Part shown: in pieces, positions 1-7,743 of the stretch
Numbering within the stretch: the first letter of the stretch is position 1
How the letters are laid out: each line of letters begins with the position of its first letter
Assembly: GCA_018657165.1 (NCBI GenBank)
Contig: JABHXS010000071.1
Span: 1 to 12,246 of the forward strand
Direction: 5' to 3'
Length of the DNA stretch: 12,246 nucleotides
Source: Nitrosomonadales bacterium
GTDB taxonomy: Bacteria; Pseudomonadota; Gammaproteobacteria; Burkholderiales; Methylophilaceae
Translations under genes and position numbers: made by a program
Notes under the pieces: model-generated
Told to the model about the DNA's origin: nothing
Database searches by the model: none
What the model saw: the letters and a program-made list of their open reading frames with translations, nothing else

Positions 1-309
1 AAGATAGGCTTTTCTTACTCCTTGATTCACCATCTCCTCAATTGTTTTATCTGAATTCCATCTAAGGTCCATACCCTGCTTTATGAAGACAGTAACAATA
101 CCAGTGTCTTGGCATATTGGACGGTTTCCATATGCTGCAAGTTTTGAGTTTGTTAAAATCTGTAAAATAGCATCCTTTGCGGCAATTGACTTTTCAATCT
201 CTAAGGCACGTTTCATTGCAAGAATAAAATCCTCAGAATGATAATAAGAAATGTATTGAAGGGCATTAGCAATCGATTCAATAAAATCATTTTTTTTTAT
301 AATACTCAT
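1..309 (-). CDS. Class I (Fe-S) fumarate hydratase, N-terminal part, cut by window edge
   Basis: This is the first 103 codons of an iron-sulfur class I fumarase, which interconverts fumarate and malate in the cytoplasm. The rest of the gene (family usual length about 500-550 aa) lies beyond the left edge. Seen: an N-terminal ISYYH motif (residues 20-24), an AAKDAILQIL block (43-52), and the family signature RPICQDTGIVTVF (63-75). C66 in that signature corresponds to a conserved 4Fe-4S cluster cysteine. The ATG at 309-307 shares one base with the stop of the upstream acyl-CoA ligase gene (TAATG), so translation is probably coupled and this is the last visible gene of the leftward operon. Its position downstream of sdhCDAB fits oxidation of succinate to malate. 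Known for the family: some class I fumarases also act as mesaconases (mesaconate to citramalate), which is relevant given the mesaconyl-CoA hydratase gene across the control region. Family call is firm; substrate range is not visible from the sequence. Confidence 0.92.
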   Translation of the reverse strand, partial: MSIIKKNDFIESIANALQYISYYHSEDFILAMKRALEIEKSIAAKDAILQILTNSKLAAYGNRPICQDTGIVTVFIKQGMDLRWNSDKTIEEMVNQGVRKAYL

Positions 310-1943
310 TACCTAACATCCGATTTTTTTAAAATAATTTCTTTTGATATTTGTTTTCTCAATATTTTTCCATTTTTTGTTTTTGGAAATTCAGTTGCTA
401 TATAGACAATTTTTGGAGCTTTATATGCTGCTAAGTTTTCCCTTCCATACTGAACAAATTGATTTGGGTGAAGGTGTCCCAGTTCATTAAGTATAATATA
501 TATAACTACAAGAACTTTCCCATCTTCTTGCGTCTCACCCAATGCAACGCAATTCTCAATAAATTTATGAGATTTAAATACCCTTTCAATTTCATAAGGG
601 GAAACACGATATCCAAAGCTTTTAATGATGTCATCCTTCCTACCCAAGAACCATAAATAACCTTCTTTATCATATCTCGCAAAATCACCCGTAAAAAACC
701 AATTATTATGTTTATACTTTGAAGTTTCGTGATCCATATTCCAATATTTAATAAAAAGACCAGGATCGTTTTCAGGGATACAAATCATTCCCTCCTCATC
801 AGTTTTTACTTCCTCAAGCGTCTCGGGATTTAAAAGTTTTATATCATGTCCTGGCTGTGGAAACCCAGCAGATCCTGGTTTTATAGGATATTTTACTGAT
901 TGAGATATGTAGTATGAGAATTCTGACATTCCTACTGCCTCATATATGTTTAACTTAAACCTCTCAAACCAGGATTTAAAAATTTCATCAGATAAATGCT
1001 CACCAGCACTCATGCAATGATGTAATGTTGGGACATTAGTCTTGTTTGCTACTGTTTTTTTTAAAATTTGTCGATATATAGTTGGTACCCCGATAAAAAT
1101 TGTTGCCTTGTGTTTTTCAATTAAATTAATCCATCCATCTGCATCATTTTTACCCTCGTGAACGATGACAGTTTTACCCAAATAAAGTGGATCCATTAGC
1201 CCTGAGCCAAGAACATACGTCCAATTAAACTTTCCTGTATGCACTATTCGGTCATCTGGATTAATAAAATTAAACCAGTGTTTTGAAGCTGGGCCTCTTC
1301 CCAATAAAGCTCTATGCGCATGAAGAACCCCTTTTGGATATCCAGTCGTGCCTGAGGTATAGACAAGATAGGCTGGATCTTCTGAAAAAGTTTTAGGGTT
1401 CTGAGTTAAGGAGCTAATGTTATTCAACTCTTCATCAAGCCACAAAACCTCTAGCTCACTATTGCAGTCCTCATATTCCCCAGAAATGAAAACCTTTTTT
1501 AAATATTTAAAATCACTTAACATAGGCAGAAGCGATTTCCATGTCTTCAGATCTGTAACTAATACCTCTGCAGACGAGTCATTTGCTAAATACAAAATTT
1601 CTTTTGGGGTTAATAGAGTTGAAGTGGGTACTGATATACACGCAGCTTTCATGGCACCTAAAAAAGAAATTGGATAATGCAAACAATTAGGAAGTCTTAT
1701 AAGAACCCTGGACTGCCTTTTAACTTTTAGGTTCTTTAAAAATTCAGCAAATTGATTAGATTTTGTAGCTAAGATTTCATAGGTGATTGAAGATGTTCCT
1801 TTTATATCGTCCTCCACAATCATAGCAATTTTATCTTTTTTTCCCCCTCTGCAAACCCTGTCAGAGCAAGCCTCTCCAATATTAAAGAATTTTGGAATGC
1901 TCCATTTCCATTCAGTTTGATTGATATTTTGACAAACTGACAT
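309..1943 (-). CDS. AMP-forming acyl-CoA ligase (acetate/benzoate-CoA ligase-like), substrate unknown
   Basis: A full-length (544 aa) member of the ANL superfamily, which activates a carboxylate with ATP to an acyl-adenylate and then to a CoA thioester. Seen in order: the P-loop YTSGTTGYPKG (195-205), an A5-like block EAVGMSE (335-341), the A7 motif TGD (418-420), the A8 hinge GRKDDIIKSFGYRVSPYEIE (434-453), and the C-terminal catalytic lysine in KTKNGK (K526 the best candidate). All core motifs are intact, so it should be active. It has no signal peptide or membrane segment. The ATG at 1943 shares one base with the stop of the preceding CitE-like gene (TAATG) and has GGAG 10 nt upstream. Its place between a CitE-like lyase and fumarase suggests it makes the CoA ester that the lyase cleaves, for example a C4-C5 hydroxy- or unsaturated dicarboxylate such as citramalate or mesaconate. 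That substrate is inference; acetate, propionate or an aromatic acid cannot be excluded. Confidence 0.85.
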   Translation of the reverse strand: MSVCQNINQTEWKWSIPKFFNIGEACSDRVCRGGKKDKIAMIVEDDIKGTSSITYEILATKSNQFAEFLKNLKVKRQSRVLIRLPNCLHYPISFLGAMKAACISVPTSTLLTPKEILYLANDSSAEVLVTDLKTWKSLLPMLSDFKYLKKVFISGEYEDCNSELEVLWLDEELNNISSLTQNPKTFSEDPAYLVYTSGTTGYPKGVLHAHRALLGRGPASKHWFNFINPDDRIVHTGKFNWTYVLGSGLMDPLYLGKTVIVHEGKNDADGWINLIEKHKATIFIGVPTIYRQILKKTVANKTNVPTLHHCMSAGEHLSDEIFKSWFERFKLNIYEAVGMSEFSYYISQSVKYPIKPGSAGFPQPGHDIKLLNPETLEEVKTDEEGMICIPENDPGLFIKYWNMDHETSKYKHNNWFFTGDFARYDKEGYLWFLGRKDDIIKSFGYRVSPYEIERVFKSHKFIENCVALGETQEDGKVLVVIYIILNELGHLHPNQFVQYGRENLAAYKAPKIVYIATEFPKTKNGKILRKQISKEIILKKSDVR

Positions 1944-3088
1944 TACTCAATTTCTCCATAAGGCCAATTTTGTCTTATTACCTGTTGAGGAAGTTTATTT
2001 AAGACTTTTAACGTAAAATCTATATCTTCCTCCTTTAATGCATTCAGTGCATATGCTCTCAGAAGCGTTTGCAATGCTTTTCCAAACATTGGTGGATCTA
2101 ACATCTCACCCTCAAATTTTATTGCTCCTCCCTCAAGTGCATCAGCCTCTATAGCTGCTTTTAGAATTCTTATTTTAAGTTTTATATCTGTAGGTGATGG
2201 GGTGTAAGCAACCTTACAAAGATGGATATGTCCTGGATGAATAACTTGCTTACCTGTTAAGCCCAATTCTCTCTCTCTAACGGCATGCTTGTATACTATT
2301 CTTGACTCATCGTCACCGTGTAAATCCAACCAACGCCTAACATCGTGTGGTTCTAAAAAATTACTTGGCATGACTGTTTGACCTATCAGAGTTTCAACTC
2401 CTCCAATCACACCTTTACCAGCAATTCTTGCTTCAAACATAAGCTCATTCAAAAAGAAATTAAGCTCATCGATCCATCCTATGGGTGTAATATTTATCCC
2501 CATTGCCTTTGAGAAGTCATGAATCCCAAAAACCACATGTTTCACTGTAGAAAACGACATGAGTTCAGTGGCAATTTTCAAAGATTTTGGATGCTCTATA
2601 ATAGGCTGTATTGAAATTTTTTCATTAAGGTCAAAGAGATTACTTGAAAGATCTCTTATCTCTGCTGCACCATAAACCTCTCCCGCTTTTGATAACATAA
2701 CTACATCAATACATTCAGGCAGTTTTTTTAAGAACTCTAAATCATTGATGTATTCCTCAGTTCGAAACGGATTAATTCTTATTGCTATGCTGATGTCAGG
2801 TCGTTTTTCCCTTAACTCAGGAAGCTCTCTTTCTAACAAGGTTCGACTCATTTCTTTTTGTCGACATCCATCTTCTAAGTCAAATATTATGGTGTGCGCT
2901 TCAGTAGTATGAGCATGCTTTTTTATTCTTTTAGCAGCATCAATAAGATTCTCATAAACACCTGAAGATGGTGAATATTTTACGGGAGGATAGTAAAGTT
3001 GAATACCTGGCCAAACACCTCCTAAAAGGTCATGACTAAGGTGGTCAATTTCAATTTTTTGATGTTGCTTTGAAATTTTATTTTTCAC
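1943..3088 (-). CDS. CitE-superfamily C-C bond lyase (HpcH/HpaI aldolase-citrate lyase family), 381 aa
   Basis: A TIM-barrel CoA-ester lyase of the citrate lyase beta/malyl-CoA lyase superfamily, longer than the usual 270-330 aa. Seen: FDLEDG (69-74), the substrate-binding arginine in AIRINPF (R104), likely Mg2+ ligands E165 (IIEHPKS) and D191 (FGIHDFSKA), and the KQVIHP loop (280-285). A further C-terminal block, FEGEMLDPPMFGKA (325-338), precedes a helical tail. The start is GTG at 3088-3086, supported by AAGGAA at 3101-3096; it overlaps the end of sdhE by 11 bp. The slot after sdhE is where many betaproteobacteria carry citrate synthase (gltA), so this enzyme occupies an unusual position. 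It is tied by TAATG coupling to an acyl-CoA ligase, which suggests ligase and lyase act in sequence (for example citramalyl-CoA or malyl-CoA cleavage). The family is clear; the reaction is not determined. Confidence 0.85.
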   Translation of the reverse strand: MKNKISKQHQKIEIDHLSHDLLGGVWPGIQLYYPPVKYSPSSGVYENLIDAAKRIKKHAHTTEAHTIIFDLEDGCRQKEMSRTLLERELPELREKRPDISIAIRINPFRTEEYINDLEFLKKLPECIDVVMLSKAGEVYGAAEIRDLSSNLFDLNEKISIQPIIEHPKSLKIATELMSFSTVKHVVFGIHDFSKAMGINITPIGWIDELNFFLNELMFEARIAGKGVIGGVETLIGQTVMPSNFLEPHDVRRWLDLHGDDESRIVYKHAVRERELGLTGKQVIHPGHIHLCKVAYTPSPTDIKLKIRILKAAIEADALEGGAIKFEGEMLDPPMFGKALQTLLRAYALNALKEEDIDFTLKVLNKLPQQVIRQNWPYGEIE

Positions 3089-3332
3089 TTTTAATTTCCT
3101 TTTTATTTTTAGGGTAGATTAAGTTAATTAATGAATCATATCTTTTTGATTGATGATTAGAATCTAAGGCATACCAAATGTCATTGTCATCCATTTCTAG
3201 AAACTCTAAAAAAAGTTTTTTCATTTCAATAGATAATTGTGGAAATTTGTTTTCATAAAAGTTATTTAGAATCAAATCAAGCTCTAATAATCCTCTTCTG
3301 CAACGATATTTAATTTGGTTATCAAGTATCAT
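3078..3332 (-). CDS. sdhE: Succinate dehydrogenase flavinylation/assembly factor SdhE
   Basis: An 84-aa acidic protein with the RGLLELD signature (residues 13-19) of the SdhE/Sdh5 family (old DUF339), in which the RGxxE motif is essential. Known role: it binds apo-SdhA and promotes covalent attachment of FAD to the active-site histidine. Size (usual 80-95 aa) and position directly after sdhB match the family. The ATG at 3332 overlaps the sdhB stop as ATGA, a typical translational-coupling junction. Being in the same transcript as its client SdhA is the common betaproteobacterial arrangement; normally gltA would follow, but here a CitE-like lyase does. Confidence 0.92.
   Translation of the reverse strand: MILDNQIKYRCRRGLLELDLILNNFYENKFPQLSIEMKKLFLEFLEMDDNDIWYALDSNHQSKRYDSLINLIYPKNKKEIKSEK
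3096..3101 (-). promoter_or_regulatory. Shine-Dalgarno deciding a GTG start
   Basis: AAGGAA on the minus strand lies 7-8 nt upstream of the GTG at 3088-3086, inside the last codons of sdhE. It supports the GTG as the start of the 381-aa CitE-like lyase. Confidence 0.6.
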
Positions 3333-4075
3333 TTTTTTGACTCTTGCACATGAAATATTTTTTTTATGGTTTTAAATTTTGGTTTTTTAGTTGCTATTTG
3401 CATTTTTTTGATGCCGGCTATTGCTTTCGAGGGACTTAAACCTTTTGGGCAAACATCTGCACAGTTCATAATGTTGTGACAACGGTATAGTCGATCAGGA
3501 TCATCTAGGTTGTCAAGGCGCTCTTCTCTAGCATCGTCCCTACTATCTACTAAAAATCTATAAGCTTGCAATAAACCTGCTGGGCCAACAAATTTATCAG
3601 GTTTCCACCAAAATGATGGGCACGCCGTGGTACAAGCGCCACATAATATACATTCATATAATCCATCAAGTTTTTTTCTATCCTCTTGAGACTGTAAACG
3701 TTCTTTAATGGGTGGTTTTTTTTTGCTTTTAAGATATGGATCTATTGAATCATAATGTTTAAAAAATTGCTTCATATCAACTACTAAATCTCTGATCACA
3801 GGAAGTCCAGGAACCGGTCTAATAACTATAGGTTTTTTTAGCTCATCTATTTTTGTAACGCATGCTAGGCCATTTTTTCCATTGATATTCATTGCATCAG
3901 AACCACAAACACCTTCACGACATGACATCCTCATCGAAAGTGAATCATCTGTAGCTTTTATTTTTATTAATAAATCCAAAAGCATCGTATCAGACTCAGT
4001 TCTCTTTACATCGTAAACCTTGTTGTATGGCTTTTTATCTGTATCTGGATTAAATCTATAAATTGAAATTTTCAT
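3329..4075 (-). CDS. sdhB: Succinate dehydrogenase iron-sulfur subunit
   Basis: The 248-aa electron-transfer subunit of complex II, carrying electrons from SdhA-bound FAD to the quinone site on the cytoplasmic face of the inner membrane. Seen: the N-terminal ferredoxin fold with 2Fe-2S ligands C52, C57, D60 and C72. The third ligand is Asp, as in E. coli SdhB. The 4Fe-4S cluster motif CILCGAC with C142, C145, C148 follows, then C152, C199 and C205 for the 3Fe-4S cluster and C209 back to the 4Fe-4S site. The length is slightly above E. coli's 238 aa because of a lysine-rich C-terminal tail. The ATG at 4075 follows the sdhA stop by 7 bp, and the stop overlaps sdhE. All cluster ligands are present, so it should be functional. 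Confidence 0.97.
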   Translation of the reverse strand: MKISIYRFNPDTDKKPYNKVYDVKRTESDTMLLDLLIKIKATDDSLSMRMSCREGVCGSDAMNINGKNGLACVTKIDELKKPIVIRPVPGLPVIRDLVVDMKQFFKHYDSIDPYLKSKKKPPIKERLQSQEDRKKLDGLYECILCGACTTACPSFWWKPDKFVGPAGLLQAYRFLVDSRDDAREERLDNLDDPDRLYRCHNIMNCADVCPKGLSPSKAIAGIKKMQIATKKPKFKTIKKIFHVQESKK

Positions 4076-4082
4076 CTTAAGC

Positions 4083-5831
4083 TCAATAAACCCTCTCTTT
4101 TAATGGAAATGATTTAACACTTAAAGGTTTCATTTTTACAGGTCGGTAAGCTAAAGACCCATCTTTTGGGTTATATAAAGAATGTTGTAACCAAGATTTG
4201 TCATCTCTTTTTGGAAAATCAGCCCTTGAATGTGCCCCTCTACTTTCCTCTCTATTTTTTGCTGAAGCAATTGTTGCCAAAGCAACTTCAATTAAATTTT
4301 GTAGTTCAAGGGCTTCAGTTCTGGCTGTATTAAAAACTTTGGAATTATCTTGAATTGATAAATTTCTTATTCTCCTCTTCAACTCATTTACTTTAACTAA
4401 TCCTTCATCAAGTAATTGAGGAAAGCGAAACACACCACAATGTTTTTGCATTGTGGCTCGTAATTCCTCTCCCACTTCTCTAGGATTCTCCAAAGAGCTT
4501 TTTGAATCTATTTTTTTTAATCTATCTATGGTTTTTTTTGTTACATCTTTAGGAAGTTTTTTTAATTTCTTATTTTTGGATGAATCAAGGATGTGTTGGC
4601 CTGCTGCCTTTCCAAAAACAATTAAATCTAAAAGTGAATTTGATCCTAAACGATTTGCACCATGAACAGAAACACAGGCGCATTCACCCACTGCATAAAA
4701 GCCATTTACTTCCTTTTGGCTAACGCCATCTCTAACTTGCCCATTCAAGGTTGTTGGAATACCTCCCATCATATAGTGGACCGTTGGAACAACAGGAACA
4801 GGATCTTTAACTGGATCGACATTTGCAAATTTAATTGAAATCTCTCTAATCCCTGGTAACTTTTCATTTATCAACTCTTCGCCTAAATGAGATAAAGTGA
4901 GATAAACACCATCTTTATTTGGTCCAACGCCCCTTCCATCGATAACTTCTTGAGTAATAGCCCGTGAAACCACATCTCTACTTGCCAAATCTTTAGCACT
5001 CGGTGCGTATCGTTCCATAAAACGTTCACGATTTGAATTTATTAAATAACCCCCTTCACCACGAACACCCTCAGTTACTAAGACACCTGCACCAAGAATT
5101 CCAGTTGGATGAAATTGCCAAAATTCCATATCCTCTAGGCTGATATTAGCTCTAGCAGCCATACCAAGACCATCACCTGTATTAATAAATGCATTAGTAC
5201 TTGCCTGAAAAATTCTTCCCGCTCCACCAGTTGCAAAAATAGTATTCTTTGCATGAAAAATACCTAGATCACCTGTTTGTAATTCCAAAGCAATTAATCC
5301 AAGTACATCACCATCCTCGTCACGAATGAGGTCTAAACCAATCCATTCAATAAAAAATTTGGTCTTTAACTCGATATTTTTTTGATACAGAGTGTGCAAC
5401 ATGGCATGTCCTGTTCTATCAGCTACTGCGCATGTTCTTGAAATTGATGACTCACCAAAGTTTTTTGTCATACCACCAAATGGTCTTTGATAAATTCTAC
5501 CATCAGTATTTCGATCAAAAGGCATTCCCATATGCTCAAGCTCATAGATGGCGGCAGCTGCATTTTTACACATATGTTCAATAGCATCCTGATCGCCTAA
5601 ATAATCTGATCCTTTAATCGTGTCATACATATGCCATAACCACTTATCATCAGATACATTTGCTAACGCCGCAGCAATACCTCCTTGGGCAGCAACAGTA
5701 TGTGATCTAGTAGGGAACACTTTTGAAATTACAGCAACTCTTTCTCCAGCAGCGGCAAGCTGCATAGATGTTCTAAGGCCAGCACCTCCACCTCCCACAA
5801 CAATAGAGTCAAATTCGAAATGCTTAACCAT
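4083..5831 (-). CDS. sdhA: Succinate dehydrogenase flavoprotein subunit
   Basis: The 582-aa catalytic subunit of complex II, oxidising succinate to fumarate in the TCA cycle. Seen: the Rossmann dinucleotide motif VVGGGGAGLR (11-20), the FAD-attachment motif RSHTVAAQGG with H44 as the covalent FAD histidine, and the substrate-site block HPTG (H241). Also present are the proton-shuttle arginine in ASRDVVSR (R285), H352 in VHYMMGG, and R394 in HGANRLGSNS. The length is standard (about 590 aa). The ATG at 5831 overlaps the end of sdhD by 8 bp. With SdhB, C and D it forms the membrane complex; SdhE encoded just downstream would flavinylate H44. In this locus it would take succinate released by the PrpB reaction encoded on the opposite arm. 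Confidence 0.98.
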   Translation of the reverse strand: MVKHFEFDSIVVGGGGAGLRTSMQLAAAGERVAVISKVFPTRSHTVAAQGGIAAALANVSDDKWLWHMYDTIKGSDYLGDQDAIEHMCKNAAAAIYELEHMGMPFDRNTDGRIYQRPFGGMTKNFGESSISRTCAVADRTGHAMLHTLYQKNIELKTKFFIEWIGLDLIRDEDGDVLGLIALELQTGDLGIFHAKNTIFATGGAGRIFQASTNAFINTGDGLGMAARANISLEDMEFWQFHPTGILGAGVLVTEGVRGEGGYLINSNRERFMERYAPSAKDLASRDVVSRAITQEVIDGRGVGPNKDGVYLTLSHLGEELINEKLPGIREISIKFANVDPVKDPVPVVPTVHYMMGGIPTTLNGQVRDGVSQKEVNGFYAVGECACVSVHGANRLGSNSLLDLIVFGKAAGQHILDSSKNKKLKKLPKDVTKKTIDRLKKIDSKSSLENPREVGEELRATMQKHCGVFRFPQLLDEGLVKVNELKRRIRNLSIQDNSKVFNTARTEALELQNLIEVALATIASAKNREESRGAHSRADFPKRDDKSWLQHSLYNPKDGSLAYRPVKMKPLSVKSFPLKERVY

Positions 5832-6177
5832 TGAAAATCACCATTAAAAAATAAGGTAAATATATAAGTTGCGCGAGCGTTAAAAATAGAAATGATATAT
5901 TTATAAAAGCCTTCAAAAAACTTGATTTAATATAATCATCAATTACGTGTTGAACACCTATCCAGGCATGAATAATCATAAATATAAAAAAAATTGAAGT
6001 TGCCCATCTCATCCATAAAGGTGACATAAAAGCCACCCAAGATTCGAAGGTAAATGTATAAAATAAAAGATAAAATACTATGATTGCTGAGTAAGCAATC
6101 ATAAAAAATGCTGTCAATCTCTGATAAAGCCATTGCGTCATCCCGCCAAATGGAGATTTTAGGCTAACCCTACTCAA
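5824..6177 (-). CDS. sdhD: Succinate dehydrogenase membrane anchor subunit D (TTG start)
   Basis: A 117-aa hydrophobic anchor of complex II with three predicted membrane helices (about 20-40, 56-77 and 88-113). Seen: HAWIGVQHVIDDY (70-82), matching the SdhD heme/quinone region, with H70 as heme b ligand and Y82 at the ubiquinone-site tyrosine. The best start is TTG at 6177-6175, which overlaps the sdhC stop (TTGA). The next in-frame ATG (6141) would remove 12 residues, including the SPFGG stretch that aligns with the GAHYG-type segment in front of the first helix of relatives. No strong Shine-Dalgarno is visible, consistent with translation coupled to sdhC. The subunit call is firm; the exact start is moderately certain. 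Confidence 0.9.
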   Translation of the reverse strand: MSRVSLKSPFGGMTQWLYQRLTAFFMIAYSAIIVFYLLFYTFTFESWVAFMSPLWMRWATSIFFIFMIIHAWIGVQHVIDDYIKSSFLKAFINISFLFLTLAQLIYLPYFLMVIFNG

Positions 6178-6539
6178 AACAAAAATACCAATGCAGTAAA
6201 AATAAAACTCAGAATTAATACCGTTTTACTGGTAAACCTCGCAACAATTAAATCATTTCCAATCTGCATATCTAATAATAAATGTCGACACCCTGCAATA
6301 AAATGATGAAAAATGCCCCACACTAATAATGCGCTTAAAATCTTTATAGGCCATAAATCAAAGATTGATATGACATTAGCAAAACCATATGAAGATGTAA
6401 GAGATATTGAGAAGCCAATAGTAAGAAATGGCATTAGTAAAAAAATGACTACCCCACTCATACGATGCATTATTGACACAATGGCGGGAATTGGGAATCG
6501 AATGGTGAATAAATTTAAATTTTTGGGTTGCTTTTTCAT
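6174..6539 (-). CDS. sdhC: Succinate dehydrogenase cytochrome b556 subunit C
   Basis: A 121-aa membrane anchor that with SdhD binds heme b and ubiquinone. Seen: an N-terminal KKQPKNLNLFTIRFP segment closely resembling E. coli SdhC. It is followed by VSIMHRMSG, where S22 and R26 are the quinone-site residues, and CRHLLLD, where H86 is the heme b ligand. Three hydrophobic segments lie at about 28-48, 64-84 and 103-121. I chose the ATG at 6539 because the conserved N-terminus begins there and it leaves an 8-bp gap after the malic enzyme stop. An in-frame ATG at 6581 would add 14 Cys/Ser-rich residues overlapping the malic enzyme gene and is unlikely. First of the sdhCDAB-sdhE block. Confidence 0.94.
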   Translation of the reverse strand: MKKQPKNLNLFTIRFPIPAIVSIMHRMSGVVIFLLMPFLTIGFSISLTSSYGFANVISIFDLWPIKILSALLVWGIFHHFIAGCRHLLLDMQIGNDLIVARFTSKTVLILSFIFTALVFLF

Positions 6540-6547
6540 AGTTTGAA

Positions 6548-7735
6548 TCAAGCTGCATCCTGAACAGCTTTTGCAACCCAATCAATCAATCTTGAATCAA
6601 AAGGTTTTGGGATAATATATTCAGGGCCAAATGATAGTGATTTTAAACCGTAGGCTTTAAGAACATCTTGTGGGACTGGCTCTTTAGCAAGGCTTGCTAA
6701 TGCTTTCGAGGCGGCTATCAACATTTTATCGTTTATTTCGGTTGCTTTAGCGTCTAGAGCACCTCTAAATAAAAATGGGAATCCAAGAACATTGTTTACT
6801 TGATTAGGAAAGTCAGACCTGCCTGTAGCCATAACAATATCATTTCTAATTTGATGAGCATCAGAAGGAAGTATTTCAGGGTCTGGATTAGCTAATGCAA
6901 AAATAATAGGATTAGCTGACATGTTTAATAAATGTGATTCTTTTAAAAGATTAGCTCCTGAAACACCAATAAATACATCTGCATCAACAATGCACTCATC
7001 GAAAGTGTTACTTTCTGTATCTACAGCAAGATCTTGATTATATTGATTTAAATCTTTTCTATTTTTATTTAAAACCCCTTTTCTATCAACTAAGGCAATA
7101 TTTTTAGCCCCCATTTTTTTAAGAAGTCTTGCACAAGAGCAACCAGCTGCACCAGCTCCTAAAAAAACGATTTTTACCTCATTAATCATTTTTTTTTGGA
7201 TTTCTAGGGCGTTCACTAAACCCGCTGCAACAATTACTGCCGTGCCATGTTGGTCATCATGAAAGACCGGAATATCTAACCTTTTTTTTAGTTCATTTTC
7301 AATATAAAAACAATTTGGTGCCGCAATATCCTCTAAGTTAATCCCTCCAAAAGTTGGGGCTATATTTTCAACTGTTTTTATAAATTCATCGGGATCCTTA
7401 CAATTAACTTCAATATCAAAAACATCTATGTTTGCAAATCTTTTAAATAAAACACCTTTACCTTCCATCACAGGTTTACCTGCTAATGCACCAACATTAC
7501 CCAAACCAAGCACTGCTGATCCATCTGTGATGACGGCTACTAAATTTCCTTTATTTGTATATCTATATGCATTTTTTTCGTCTTTTGCTATTTCTTTAAC
7601 AGGCACAGCAACGCCTGGAGTATATGCAAGAGATAATTCTTCTGCAGTCGCACAAGGCTTTGATGCCTCAACACTTAATTTCCCTGGAATTGGGTATTCA
7701 TGATAATCCAAGGCTTTTTTTTCATTTGATTTCAT
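6548..7735 (-). CDS. Malic enzyme (MaeB-type catalytic part only, no phosphotransacetylase domain)
   Basis: A 395-aa oxidative decarboxylase converting malate to pyruvate and CO2 with reduction of NAD(P)+. Seen: catalytic Y38 in SLAYTPGV, K93 in the EGKGVLFK segment, metal ligands E135-D136 (NLEDI) and D160/D161 (FHDDQHGTA), and the Rossmann motif GAGAAG (193-198) with D217 at the end of the second strand. A NAD(P)-pocket block ALANPDPE follows at 280-287. The length equals the catalytic half of E. coli MaeB (759 aa); the C-terminal phosphotransacetylase-like regulatory domain is absent, as in other short malic enzymes. The ATG at 7735 has AGGA about 9 nt upstream and starts 8 bp after the regulator gene. 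Many betaproteobacteria have mdh beside the regulator and sdh genes; here malic enzyme takes that place, closing succinate to pyruvate. The acidic D217 hints at NAD+ use, but cofactor choice is not decided by this alone. Confidence 0.93.
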   Translation of the reverse strand: MKSNEKKALDYHEYPIPGKLSVEASKPCATAEELSLAYTPGVAVPVKEIAKDEKNAYRYTNKGNLVAVITDGSAVLGLGNVGALAGKPVMEGKGVLFKRFANIDVFDIEVNCKDPDEFIKTVENIAPTFGGINLEDIAAPNCFYIENELKKRLDIPVFHDDQHGTAVIVAAGLVNALEIQKKMINEVKIVFLGAGAAGCSCARLLKKMGAKNIALVDRKGVLNKNRKDLNQYNQDLAVDTESNTFDECIVDADVFIGVSGANLLKESHLLNMSANPIIFALANPDPEILPSDAHQIRNDIVMATGRSDFPNQVNNVLGFPFLFRGALDAKATEINDKMLIAASKALASLAKEPVPQDVLKAYGLKSLSFGPEYIIPKPFDSRLIDWVAKAVQDAA

Positions 7736-7743
7736 TGGTTTTC

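Noticed and set aside
6540..6581. Upstream ATG extension of sdhC
   Set aside because: It adds a Cys/Ser-rich stretch overlapping the malic enzyme gene, while the conserved SdhC N-terminus starts at 6539.
7428..7703. A 91-codon plus-strand open frame opposite the malic enzyme gene
   Set aside because: It is antisense to a clear, motif-rich gene, has no recognisable domain and no ribosome site. The same applies to the open frames opposite sdhA (4453-4665, 5620-5847), the ligase (459-656, 1417-1677) and the regulator (7856-8170).
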